Origin: Armatimonadota bacterium
GTDB lineage: Bacteria > Armatimonadota > Fervidibacteria > Fervidibacterales > Thermosaccharophagaceae
NCBI GenBank assembly: GCA_025062195.1
Contig: JANXAS010000002.1
Span: forward strand, 53,866 to 117,865
Length of the DNA: 64,000 nucleotides
Direction of reading: 5' to 3'
Shown here: positions 9,496 to 16,877 of the stretch, piece after piece
Layout of the letters: every line of letters starts with the position of its first letter
Numbering within the stretch: position 1 is the first letter of the stretch
Program-made: the position numbers and the translations under genes
The notes under the pieces: model-generated
Database searches by the model: none
The model's input: only the letters and a program-made list of their open reading frames with translations
Told to the model about the DNA's origin: nothing

Positions 9496-11448
9496 ATGAA
9501 AATCGTGATAAGCGGTGCAGGTGAAGATGGCGTAAAGGGAAGAGCCGCTGTTAGGTGGCTCTTGTGGCTGTGGGTGGGTGTTCTTCTAAAATTTGAAGGC
9601 GCACTAAACCAATGTAGTGCTTGGGAAATTAAGAAGTTCGTCACAGACATAACGGTGCACAACGATGCGCACATAACTGTGTCGGAGCGGTTGAGGGTTG
9701 ATTTTGGCAATGAGTTGCGCCACGGCATTTTCAGGACGATACCATATCGCTATGAGCGCCATATGAAGGCACCCGCAGTCGGCATGATACCGTTGCCTTA
9801 TAACTTGCACATCAAAGTTCATTCTGTAACCGATGGCTTGGGTGCGGGGTTGAAATACCGGGTCTCCCGCGGGAACGGTTACATTGAAATACGGATCGGC
9901 GATCCGATGGCGGTTGTTAGTGGTGTTCGGGATTATGTCATCACCTACGATGTATGGCGCGCCATTATCAAGCAACCAAAACATGTTGAACTTTATTGGA
10001 ATGCAACAGGGGATGAATGGCCTGTCCCGATAGGTGAAGCGATCGCAAGAGTGAAGTTGCCAAAAGGTGTTAATGGGCTTGATGAGCGTCTGGTGAAGGT
10101 GGCGTTTTACACCGGACCGTATGGCTCAACAGCACAGGAAGGACTGGTGTGGCGGGCTAAGGAGAGCATCTCATTTATGGCGAGCAAATTGCAACCGGGA
10201 CATGGGTTGACAATCGTTGTTGGAATGCCGGCTGATGCGTTTTTGTTTCCGGGTTCTGCTCAAGAGTTGCTTTGGGCACTCCAAGATAACTGGCACATAG
10301 CTATAGCGTTCCTCGCCCCATTAGTTGCCCTTATATGGATGCTCGCAATTTGGTATCGTTCAGGGCGCGACCCAAATCATCATCTTCCCATTGCCGTGCA
10401 ATATGAACCGCCAAAGGGCTTAACACCAGCTGAGGTAGGCACTCTCGTTGATGAGCGAGCCGATGTTGCTGACATTATTGCAACAGTTATTGATCTGGCT
10501 GTGAGAGGCTACCTAAAGATCCGAGAGTTTGAGACGACCAAGTTCCTTTTTCTCACAAACAAGGATTATGAGTTTGTGCTCCTGAAGCCGCTTGAGAGCG
10601 TATCGGTTCGGTATATGGGTGCGTGGAAGAAGAGACGCTCAAAAGGAGCCAAGAAGACAGGCGGAGAAGTTGAAGCAGGTAGCGTTATGGAAACCAAGGC
10701 TGCATATGGTCAAATTGACGAGGCGCTTGAAAGGCATGAATATCTAACGCTGACTGGAATGTTTGGGAATGGTGAAAGAGTTTTGCTCTCGCAATTGCGC
10801 AACAATTTCTATCGGCACTTGCCCGACATCCGTAAGGAGCTTTACAGGACGCTCACAAAGCACAAGCGTTTATTTTACGGCGACCCGGATGAAGTGCGTA
10901 ATCACTACCGCTATATCGGCATACTGGTAGTCGCGGCAATTGGTGGTGTCATCCTCATCCTTTCTCGCCTGCTCGGTATAGACCCAAGATCAATGTTTGT
11001 GACCATCATCGGCATCTCTCTTAGCGGATTAATTGTTTGGTTGCTCGCACCTCTAATGCCGAGGAAAAGCGCTCTCGGAGTTGAGGTGGTGCGGCACGCA
11101 CTCGGGTTTAGGGAGTTCATTTTGCGCGCCGAGAAAGACAGGCTTGAGAGGATGGCGTCAGAGGAGCCGACATTGTTTGGGCGCATACTGCCATACGCAA
11201 TTGTGCTCGGCATAGTTGATGAGTGGGCTGAGAAGATTAAGGATATAGCCCTTCAGCCGCCGGGTTGGTATGAGGGCAGCTATCACACAGTCGGGTTCAG
11301 CACGACACGCTTTGTGCAGGATATCGGTCATGCGGTGCACGCGATGGGCAATACATTCACCTCGGCGCCTCGCAGAGTCGGCGGAGAGGGTTTTCATTTC
11401 GGTTCAAGCGGCGGTGGGTTTGGCGGCGGTGGCGGTGGGGCTTGGTGA
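9496..11448 (+). CDS. DUF2207 membrane protein
   Basis: About 650 residues. Layout matches DUF2207: an N-terminal hydrophobic segment (LLWLWVGVLLKFEGAL), an extracytoplasmic beta domain starting KKFVTDITVHNDAHITVSER and RHGIFRTIPYRY, a transmembrane helix (HIAIAFLAPLVALIWMLAIWY), a winged-helix-like region (EPPKGLTPAEVGTLVDE), two further helices, and a glycine-rich end (GGGFGGGGGGAW). Start is ATG 9496 with CGGAGTG upstream; the frame is open from 9469. Occurs with LemA across many bacteria. Function unknown. Its stop overlaps the next gene's possible start (TGATG). Confidence 0.88.
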   Translation: MKIVISGAGEDGVKGRAAVRWLLWLWVGVLLKFEGALNQCSAWEIKKFVTDITVHNDAHITVSERLRVDFGNELRHGIFRTIPYRYERHMKAPAVGMIPLPYNLHIKVHSVTDGLGAGLKYRVSRGNGYIEIRIGDPMAVVSGVRDYVITYDVWRAIIKQPKHVELYWNATGDEWPVPIGEAIARVKLPKGVNGLDERLVKVAFYTGPYGSTAQEGLVWRAKESISFMASKLQPGHGLTIVVGMPADAFLFPGSAQELLWALQDNWHIAIAFLAPLVALIWMLAIWYRSGRDPNHHLPIAVQYEPPKGLTPAEVGTLVDERADVADIIATVIDLAVRGYLKIREFETTKFLFLTNKDYEFVLLKPLESVSVRYMGAWKKRRSKGAKKTGGEVEAGSVMETKAAYGQIDEALERHEYLTLTGMFGNGERVLLSQLRNNFYRHLPDIRKELYRTLTKHKRLFYGDPDEVRNHYRYIGILVVAAIGGVILILSRLLGIDPRSMFVTIIGISLSGLIVWLLAPLMPRKSALGVEVVRHALGFREFILRAEKDRLERMASEEPTLFGRILPYAIVLGIVDEWAEKIKDIALQPPGWYEGSYHTVGFSTTRFVQDIGHAVHAMGNTFTSAPRRVGGEGFHFGSSGGGFGGGGGGAW

Positions 11449-12698
11449 TGGAACGTGGCTGCGCACCACCTTTTCATAGTGCGATGGTGAGCGCCATGGC
11501 GCATCAATGGGAGAGAGAACTTAAAGCTGAAGAGGCAATGCCCATCGTTAACTTTGATGAACACAACGAAGAAGTGAAACGCGTCTGGGAAGCTTACCAT
11601 GCGAGGGAGCCGATCAGGGTGCCAATGATAGTCGGCACCAATATGCGCTACACGATGTGGCGCAAAGGTGCAAATCCATCGGGCATAACATTTGAGCGCT
11701 TGTTTTCCGATCCTGAGGCAATGCTGCGCAGGCAGCTCGAGCATGAATGGTTCGTGCGTCATTTTATCGCTCAAGATGCCGAAATGGGCGTGCCCAAAGA
11801 TGGTTGGCATGTTGGCATCCACTTCCAAAATGTTTATGAGGCTGCATGGCTTGGATGTGAGGTAGTGTTTCCTGAGGGGCAGGTGCCGGATACAAAGCCG
11901 TTGCTCGCTGATGACGGGCGTAAGAACATGCTCTTTGACTTGGGCATACCAGACCCGTTCACTGGCGGCTTGATGAAGCGCAACTGGGAGTTTTTTGAGT
12001 TCATAAAGCGCAAGCAGGAGGACGGATTAACGTTTTTTGGCAAGCCAATTGCAGCTGTGACTCCATGTGGATTGGGAACTGACGGACCTTTTACGGTGGC
12101 ATGCAAGGTTCGCGGCATGGAGAAATTCCTGCTTGACCTAATTTGCGATACCGAGTATGCACTTAGGCTTCTTGATTTCATTACGGCAGCGATAATTGAG
12201 CGCATATTGGCTTACCGAAGGCATCTTGGGATGGAGCTTAAGCCGAATAACTGGGGTTTCGCTGACGATGCAATACAGCTCATATCGCACGAGATGTATC
12301 GTGAACTTGTCTTCCCATTCCACAAGCGCCTTGTTGATGAGCTTTCATCTGGCGGACCAATACACATGCACCTTTGTGGTGATGTGGAGCGCCATCTCAA
12401 GTTCATACATGAAAACCTCAATGTCTGGAGTTTTGATACTGGCTTCCCAATTGACCTTGCAAGGGTGCGCCGTGAACTTGGTCCTGATGTGGAGTTGATC
12501 GGTGGACCAACGATTGCATTCCTTGAGCGCGCAACACCTCAGCAGGTCGTTGAAGAAGTGAGACGCATATTGAAATCCGGCGTTATGGACGGCGGCAGGT
12601 TCATACTCCGTGAAGCCAATAACTTGCCACCCACTGTCCCACTTGAGAATGTGTGGGCAATGTATGAAGCGGTGAAGAGATACGGTGTATATGGATGA
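11448..12698 (+). CDS. Uroporphyrinogen decarboxylase-like (URO-D superfamily) protein
   Basis: About 416 residues if started at ATG 11448, which overlaps the preceding stop; ATG 11496 is also possible and homologous sequence only begins near VNFDEHNEEVKRVW. The C-terminal half has URO-D superfamily features: PIHMHLCGDVERHLKFI, SFDTGFPIDLARVRRELG, VELIGGPTIAF, and an end motif with GGRFILREANNLPP. True HemE keeps an N-terminal RQAGR motif that is not seen here. The superfamily also includes corrinoid-dependent methyltransferases (MtaA, CmuA types), so methyl transfer is an equal possibility. It sits 36 bases before the formate dehydrogenase cluster, which might hint at one-carbon chemistry. 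Confidence 0.75.
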   Translation: MERGCAPPFHSAMVSAMAHQWERELKAEEAMPIVNFDEHNEEVKRVWEAYHAREPIRVPMIVGTNMRYTMWRKGANPSGITFERLFSDPEAMLRRQLEHEWFVRHFIAQDAEMGVPKDGWHVGIHFQNVYEAAWLGCEVVFPEGQVPDTKPLLADDGRKNMLFDLGIPDPFTGGLMKRNWEFFEFIKRKQEDGLTFFGKPIAAVTPCGLGTDGPFTVACKVRGMEKFLLDLICDTEYALRLLDFITAAIIERILAYRRHLGMELKPNNWGFADDAIQLISHEMYRELVFPFHKRLVDELSSGGPIHMHLCGDVERHLKFIHENLNVWSFDTGFPIDLARVRRELGPDVELIGGPTIAFLERATPQQVVEEVRRILKSGVMDGGRFILREANNLPPTVPLENVWAMYEAVKRYGVYG

Positions 12699-12734
12699 GC
12701 TGCATGGGAGAATTGTCACGGAGGGATATCACCG

Positions 12735-14498
12735 ATGGCATTTAAGGGTAAGGTGCTGATCTGTCAGGGCACAAGCGGAGTATCGGGGGGCGCCCACATT
12801 GTTTCCGAGGCGCTTAAGCAAAAGCTGCATGAGAGTGGTCTTTCCGACAGATACGAAATTAAGAGGGTTGGCGATAGGGGATTGTTTAGAGATGTGCTAA
12901 TTGACATCATTTCGCCCAACGGGTATAGGTGGACATACGAAAGGGTGAGTGTTGAGGATGTGGACGAAATCGTTGAGAGTCACCTGATAAGGGGTGAGCC
13001 AGTTAAGAGATTGCTTGCCGGTGATGATTACCGAATGTTCTTTGAGGGGCAGTTGCGTTGGGTGCTCAAAAACTGTGGCGAGATTGACCCTGAGGACATT
13101 GAAGACTACATTTCCGTTGGCGGATATGAGGCGCTCAGAAAAGCGCTCCACGAAATGACTCCCGAAGATGTCATCAACGAAATTGCAGCATCCGGGCTTC
13201 GCGGGAGAGGTGGTGCGGGTTTCCCTACAGGTGTCAAGTGGCGCATCTGCAGAGGGTATGAGGCGCCAACTCGCTATGTCATATGCAACGCAGATGAAGG
13301 TGATCCCGGTGCCTTCATGGACAGGAGCGTCCTTGAAGGTGACCCACACTCGGTCATTGAGGGGTTGATTATAGCCGGCTATGCCATTGGCGCAAGCAAA
13401 GGCTTCATTTACTGCCGTGCTGAGTATCCGCTCGCTATAAGGCGATTGAAGATAGCGTTGCAACAGGCGAGGGATAAAGGTTTCATTGGCAAGGACATAC
13501 TTGGGAGCGGGTTTTCGTTTGACATCGTCCTCAAGGAGGGCGCAGGCGCGTTCGTATGCGGTGAGGAAACAGCTCTCATCGCATCAATTGAAGGCAGGCG
13601 TGGCATGCCGCGAGCGCGTCCGCCATTCCCAGCTGAGAAGGGATTGTGGGGGATGCCCACAGTCATCAACAATGTTGAGACGCTGGCTAATGTGCCGAGG
13701 ATAATCGTTAACGGTGCAGGGTGGTTTTCGTCTGTTGGGACTGACGGGAGCAAGGGGACAAAAGTTTTCGCGCTTGCTGGCAAGGTGAAAAACACAGGCT
13801 TGGTTGAAGTTCCAATGGGCGTCACATTGCGCCAGCTTGTCTTCGGACCGGGTGGCGGGATGGCTCGCAAAGGATATGCTTTTAAAGCTGTTCAAATTGG
13901 CGGTCCGTCAGGTGGCTGCTTACCCGAAGAGTTGCTTGATACGCCGATTGATTACGAATCGCTCACACAAGCTGGTGCCATCATGGGTTCTGGTGGGCTA
14001 ATCGTCCTTGACGAGGGAACATGCATGGTTGATGTGGCTAAGTTCTTCCTCAGCTTCACAGTTGCTGAATCTTGTGGCAAGTGCATCCCATGCAGGGTTG
14101 GCTTGGTTAGGCTCTACGAGGTGCTTGACAGGATAACGAAGGGCGAAGGCGTAGAAGGCGACATTGAGTTTCTTGAGCTTTTGGGCAGCGCAATTAGGGA
14201 GACAGCACTTTGCGGCTTGGGCAAGACCGCGCCAAACCCAGTTCTAACAACAGTGCGCTATTTCAGGGGCGAGTATGAAGCGCACATAAAAGACAGGCGC
14301 TGCCCAGCAGGCGTCTGTGTGCCGCTGCTTCGCTTTGAGGTTGATGAGGGAAAGTGCATAAAGTGCGGCAGGTGCGCAAGGGTTTGTCCGGTTGGAGCAA
14401 TAGCATGGGAACGAGGCAGCTTTCCAATTATAGACAGGAGTAAGTGCATAAAGTGCCGCGCATGCATAATTGAGTGTCCAGAACATGCCATCAATTGA
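12735..14498 (+). CDS. NuoF/HydB-like flavin iron-sulfur subunit, copy 1
   Basis: 587 residues. An N-terminal thioredoxin-like domain (~1-90) has lost most cluster ligands: where relatives have four Cys, this copy keeps only the Cys in LICQGTS and has GDRGLF where GCxGxC is expected. The NADH/FMN domain is intact (GLRGRGGAGFPTG, CNADEGDPGAFMDR, GAGAFVCGEETALI). The 4Fe-4S motif ESCGKCIPCRVG follows, then a C-terminal two-cluster ferredoxin domain (CIKCGRCARVCP, CIKCRACIIECP). It would pass electrons between NAD(H) and the iron-sulfur chain of the formate dehydrogenase encoded downstream. Bases 14229-14498 are nearly identical to the end of copy 2. Confidence 0.9.
   Translation: MAFKGKVLICQGTSGVSGGAHIVSEALKQKLHESGLSDRYEIKRVGDRGLFRDVLIDIISPNGYRWTYERVSVEDVDEIVESHLIRGEPVKRLLAGDDYRMFFEGQLRWVLKNCGEIDPEDIEDYISVGGYEALRKALHEMTPEDVINEIAASGLRGRGGAGFPTGVKWRICRGYEAPTRYVICNADEGDPGAFMDRSVLEGDPHSVIEGLIIAGYAIGASKGFIYCRAEYPLAIRRLKIALQQARDKGFIGKDILGSGFSFDIVLKEGAGAFVCGEETALIASIEGRRGMPRARPPFPAEKGLWGMPTVINNVETLANVPRIIVNGAGWFSSVGTDGSKGTKVFALAGKVKNTGLVEVPMGVTLRQLVFGPGGGMARKGYAFKAVQIGGPSGGCLPEELLDTPIDYESLTQAGAIMGSGGLIVLDEGTCMVDVAKFFLSFTVAESCGKCIPCRVGLVRLYEVLDRITKGEGVEGDIEFLELLGSAIRETALCGLGKTAPNPVLTTVRYFRGEYEAHIKDRRCPAGVCVPLLRFEVDEGKCIKCGRCARVCPVGAIAWERGSFPIIDRSKCIKCRACIIECPEHAIN
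14229..14498 (+). repeat. Near-identical 270-bp segment, copy A (nuoF-like 1 end)
   Basis: Matches 16589-16858 at an offset of 2360 bases with only three substitutions (14359, 14390, 14474). It encodes the C-terminal ferredoxin domain and ends exactly at the stop codon. The sequence on both sides is clearly diverged, which points to recent gene conversion or recombination between the paralogs. Confidence 0.97.
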
Positions 14499-14519
14499 GG
14501 CAAAGGAGGATGGTTGGGC

Positions 14520-15014
14520 GTGAGCCAAATGGAGTTGATCGAGGAGAAGATGGAAGAGAGGGTTGATAGGATTTTGAGTTGCTTTAGTGGGAGGCGTGAG
14601 GAGTTGATTGTGATTCTTCAGCGCATTCAGGATGAGTTTGGCTACTTGCCTGAGTTCGCCTTGATAAGGGTTGCAAAGTTTTTGGGCGTCCCTGAGGCTC
14701 ATGTTTATGGGGTGGCATCTTTTTATGCTCAGTTTCGTTTCAAGCCTATGGGCAAAAATGTGATTACAGTATGCAGGGGCACAGCGTGTCATGTGCGTGG
14801 TTCGCCGATGGTGATTGAGGAAGTTAAAAATAGGCTTGGGATTGAAGAAGGAGATACAACGCCGGATTTGAGGTGGACTCTTGAGACCGTAGCATGTATA
14901 GGCATGTGTGCGCTTGCGCCATGTGTGATTGTGAACGGCAAAGTGCACGGGAAGGTGACACCAAGGAGGATAGCGGAAATCATCAAAGCAGTGGAGGGTG
15001 TGGAGAAAAAATGA
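14520..15014 (+). CDS. NuoE-like [2Fe-2S] subunit
   Basis: About 164 residues, normal for the 24-kDa subunit. The thioredoxin-like domain keeps all four cluster ligands: CRGTAC at ~82 and CIGMC at ~122. The helical N-terminal part (ILQRIQDEFGYLPEFALIRVAKFLGVPEAHVYGVASFYAQF) is canonical. In FDH, Hyd and Nuo enzymes this subunit works with NuoF at the NAD(H) end. GTG 14520 is preferred because AAAGGAGG ends about ten bases before it; ATG 14529 and TTG 14514 are in the same frame. The gene overlaps the next as ATGA. Confidence 0.92.
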   Translation: MSQMELIEEKMEERVDRILSCFSGRREELIVILQRIQDEFGYLPEFALIRVAKFLGVPEAHVYGVASFYAQFRFKPMGKNVITVCRGTACHVRGSPMVIEEVKNRLGIEEGDTTPDLRWTLETVACIGMCALAPCVIVNGKVHGKVTPRRIAEIIKAVEGVEKK

Positions 15015-16858
15015 ATGTAGAAGGGCTTGAGCGGTTGAGGCAAGAAGCCAAGAACCAGTGGCGTGAGTTGCATTCAAAGCCTCTTTTGACCATTGGAACT
15101 GCCACTTGCGGTAGAGGCGCAGGGGCGCTTGAGACTTTGGAAACCATCCGCAGATTTGTGGCTGACAGGAATATTGAGTGTGGCGTGGTTGAGGTTGGCT
15201 GTATAGGTTTGTGCTATGCCGAACCGATAATGAGCATTTCGCTTCCCGGGATGCCGATTGTCTTTTACGGCGAAGTCACGCCTAAGAGAGCCGGTGAGAT
15301 AGTTGAGCAGCATTTGCTCTTAGGGAAACCGGTTGCCAAGTATGCCATTGGCGCAGTTGGTGACGGAGAAATTAAGGGCATACCGAATTTGTTTGAGACG
15401 CCGATGATGAGGAAGCAGGTCAGGCTTGTGCTATCACGGTGTGGATTCATAGAGCCGGCTAACTTGATGCACTACCTTGCTAACGGCGGCTTTGATGGTC
15501 TTCAGAGGGCGCTTAACATGGAACGCATGCAAATCATTGATGAGCTAAGGCGCTCCGGTCTTCGCGGCAGGGGTGGTGCTGGCTTTCCAACATGGCGCAA
15601 GTGGCTGGTATGCATTCAAACCCCGTCGGAGGAAAAGTTTGTCATCTGCAACTCCGACGAGGGTGATCCCGGTGCTTTTATGAACAGGTCATTGATTGAG
15701 GGCGACCCATACAGTGTGCTTGAAGGGCTATTGATTGCGGGCTACACAATTGGTGCTGCGGAGGGCTTCATTTACTGCCGTGCGGAGTATCCGCTCGCAT
15801 TGAGCAGGCTGAGAGAGGCAATAGCGGAACTTGAAAGGGTTGGATTGCTCGGAGATAACATACTTGGCAGCGATTTTTGCTTTCGCATAAGGGTTGTTGA
15901 AGGCGCTGGCGCATTCGTCTGCGGTGAGGAGACAGCACTCATTGCTTCAATTGAGGGCAAGCGCGGTATGCCGAGGACCCGCCCGCCATTCCCAGCTGTA
16001 AAGGGGCTCTGGGGCAAGCCAACAGTCATCAACAATGTGGAGACGCTCGCATGGGTTTCACACATATTGCGTCATGGTGCCGAGTGGTTCGCCAAACATG
16101 GGACTGAAGGGAGCAAAGGCACCAAGACATTTTCACTTGCTGGGAAAGTTAAACGCACGGGCTTGATTGAAGTTCCCCTTGGAGCGACTCTGAGGGAAAT
16201 AGTTTACGACATAGGCGGTGGCTCTGCATCCGGCAGGGAGATAAAGGCTGTGCAGATAGGCGGTCCGTCTGGCGGATGCATACCAGTTGATTTATTTGAC
16301 CTGCCGGTGGATTATGAATCTCTCACATCAGCCGGGGCAATAATGGGCTCCGGCGGGATAGTCGTCATGGATGAGGACACCTGCATGGTTGATGTGGCGC
16401 ACTACTTCCTTCAATTTACGCAACGCGAGTCGTGTGGCAAATGTGTCCCGTGCAGGCTTGGCACAAAGCAAATGCTCACCATACTTGAGGACATAACTCA
16501 TGGCAGGGGCAAAAGTGAAGACATTCAGTTGCTTGAAGAACTCGCAAGCGCTGTTAAGGTTGGCTCATTATGTGGTCTTGGGCAAACTGCGCCAAACCCA
16601 GTTCTAACAACAGTGCGCTATTTCAGGGGCGAGTATGAAGCGCACATAAAAGACAGGCGCTGCCCAGCAGGCGTCTGTGTGCCGCTGCTTCGCTTTGAGG
16701 TTGATGAGGGAAAGTGCACAAAGTGCGGCAGGTGCGCAAGGGTTTGTCCAGTTGGAGCAATAGCATGGGAACGAGGCAGCTTTCCAATTATAGACAGGAG
16801 TAAGTGCATAAAGTGCCGCGCATGCATAATTGAATGTCCAGAACATGCCATCAATTGA
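15011..16858 (+). CDS. NuoF/HydB-like flavin iron-sulfur subunit, copy 2
   Basis: About 615 residues, coupled to the NuoE gene by an ATGA overlap. Domain order equals copy 1: thioredoxin-like domain (~1-125), NADH/FMN domain (GLRGRGGAGFPTW, CNSDEGDPGAFMNR, GAGAFVCGEETALI), 4Fe-4S motif ESCGKCVPCRLG and C-terminal ferredoxin domain (CTKCGRCARVCP, CIKCRACIIECP). Unlike copy 1, the thioredoxin-like domain retains three of the four expected Cys (TATCGRG and GCIGLC). Bases 16589-16858 match the end of copy 1. Two NuoF paralogs around one NuoE is not the standard NAD-formate dehydrogenase layout. Confidence 0.9.
   Translation: MNVEGLERLRQEAKNQWRELHSKPLLTIGTATCGRGAGALETLETIRRFVADRNIECGVVEVGCIGLCYAEPIMSISLPGMPIVFYGEVTPKRAGEIVEQHLLLGKPVAKYAIGAVGDGEIKGIPNLFETPMMRKQVRLVLSRCGFIEPANLMHYLANGGFDGLQRALNMERMQIIDELRRSGLRGRGGAGFPTWRKWLVCIQTPSEEKFVICNSDEGDPGAFMNRSLIEGDPYSVLEGLLIAGYTIGAAEGFIYCRAEYPLALSRLREAIAELERVGLLGDNILGSDFCFRIRVVEGAGAFVCGEETALIASIEGKRGMPRTRPPFPAVKGLWGKPTVINNVETLAWVSHILRHGAEWFAKHGTEGSKGTKTFSLAGKVKRTGLIEVPLGATLREIVYDIGGGSASGREIKAVQIGGPSGGCIPVDLFDLPVDYESLTSAGAIMGSGGIVVMDEDTCMVDVAHYFLQFTQRESCGKCVPCRLGTKQMLTILEDITHGRGKSEDIQLLEELASAVKVGSLCGLGQTAPNPVLTTVRYFRGEYEAHIKDRRCPAGVCVPLLRFEVDEGKCTKCGRCARVCPVGAIAWERGSFPIIDRSKCIKCRACIIECPEHAIN
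16589..16858 (+). repeat. Near-identical 270-bp segment, copy B (nuoF-like 2 end)
   Basis: Partner of 14229-14498, 267 of 270 bases identical. The right limit is the shared TGA stop. See copy A. Confidence 0.97.
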
Positions 16859-16877
16859 AATGAAGGGGGTGCAGAGC

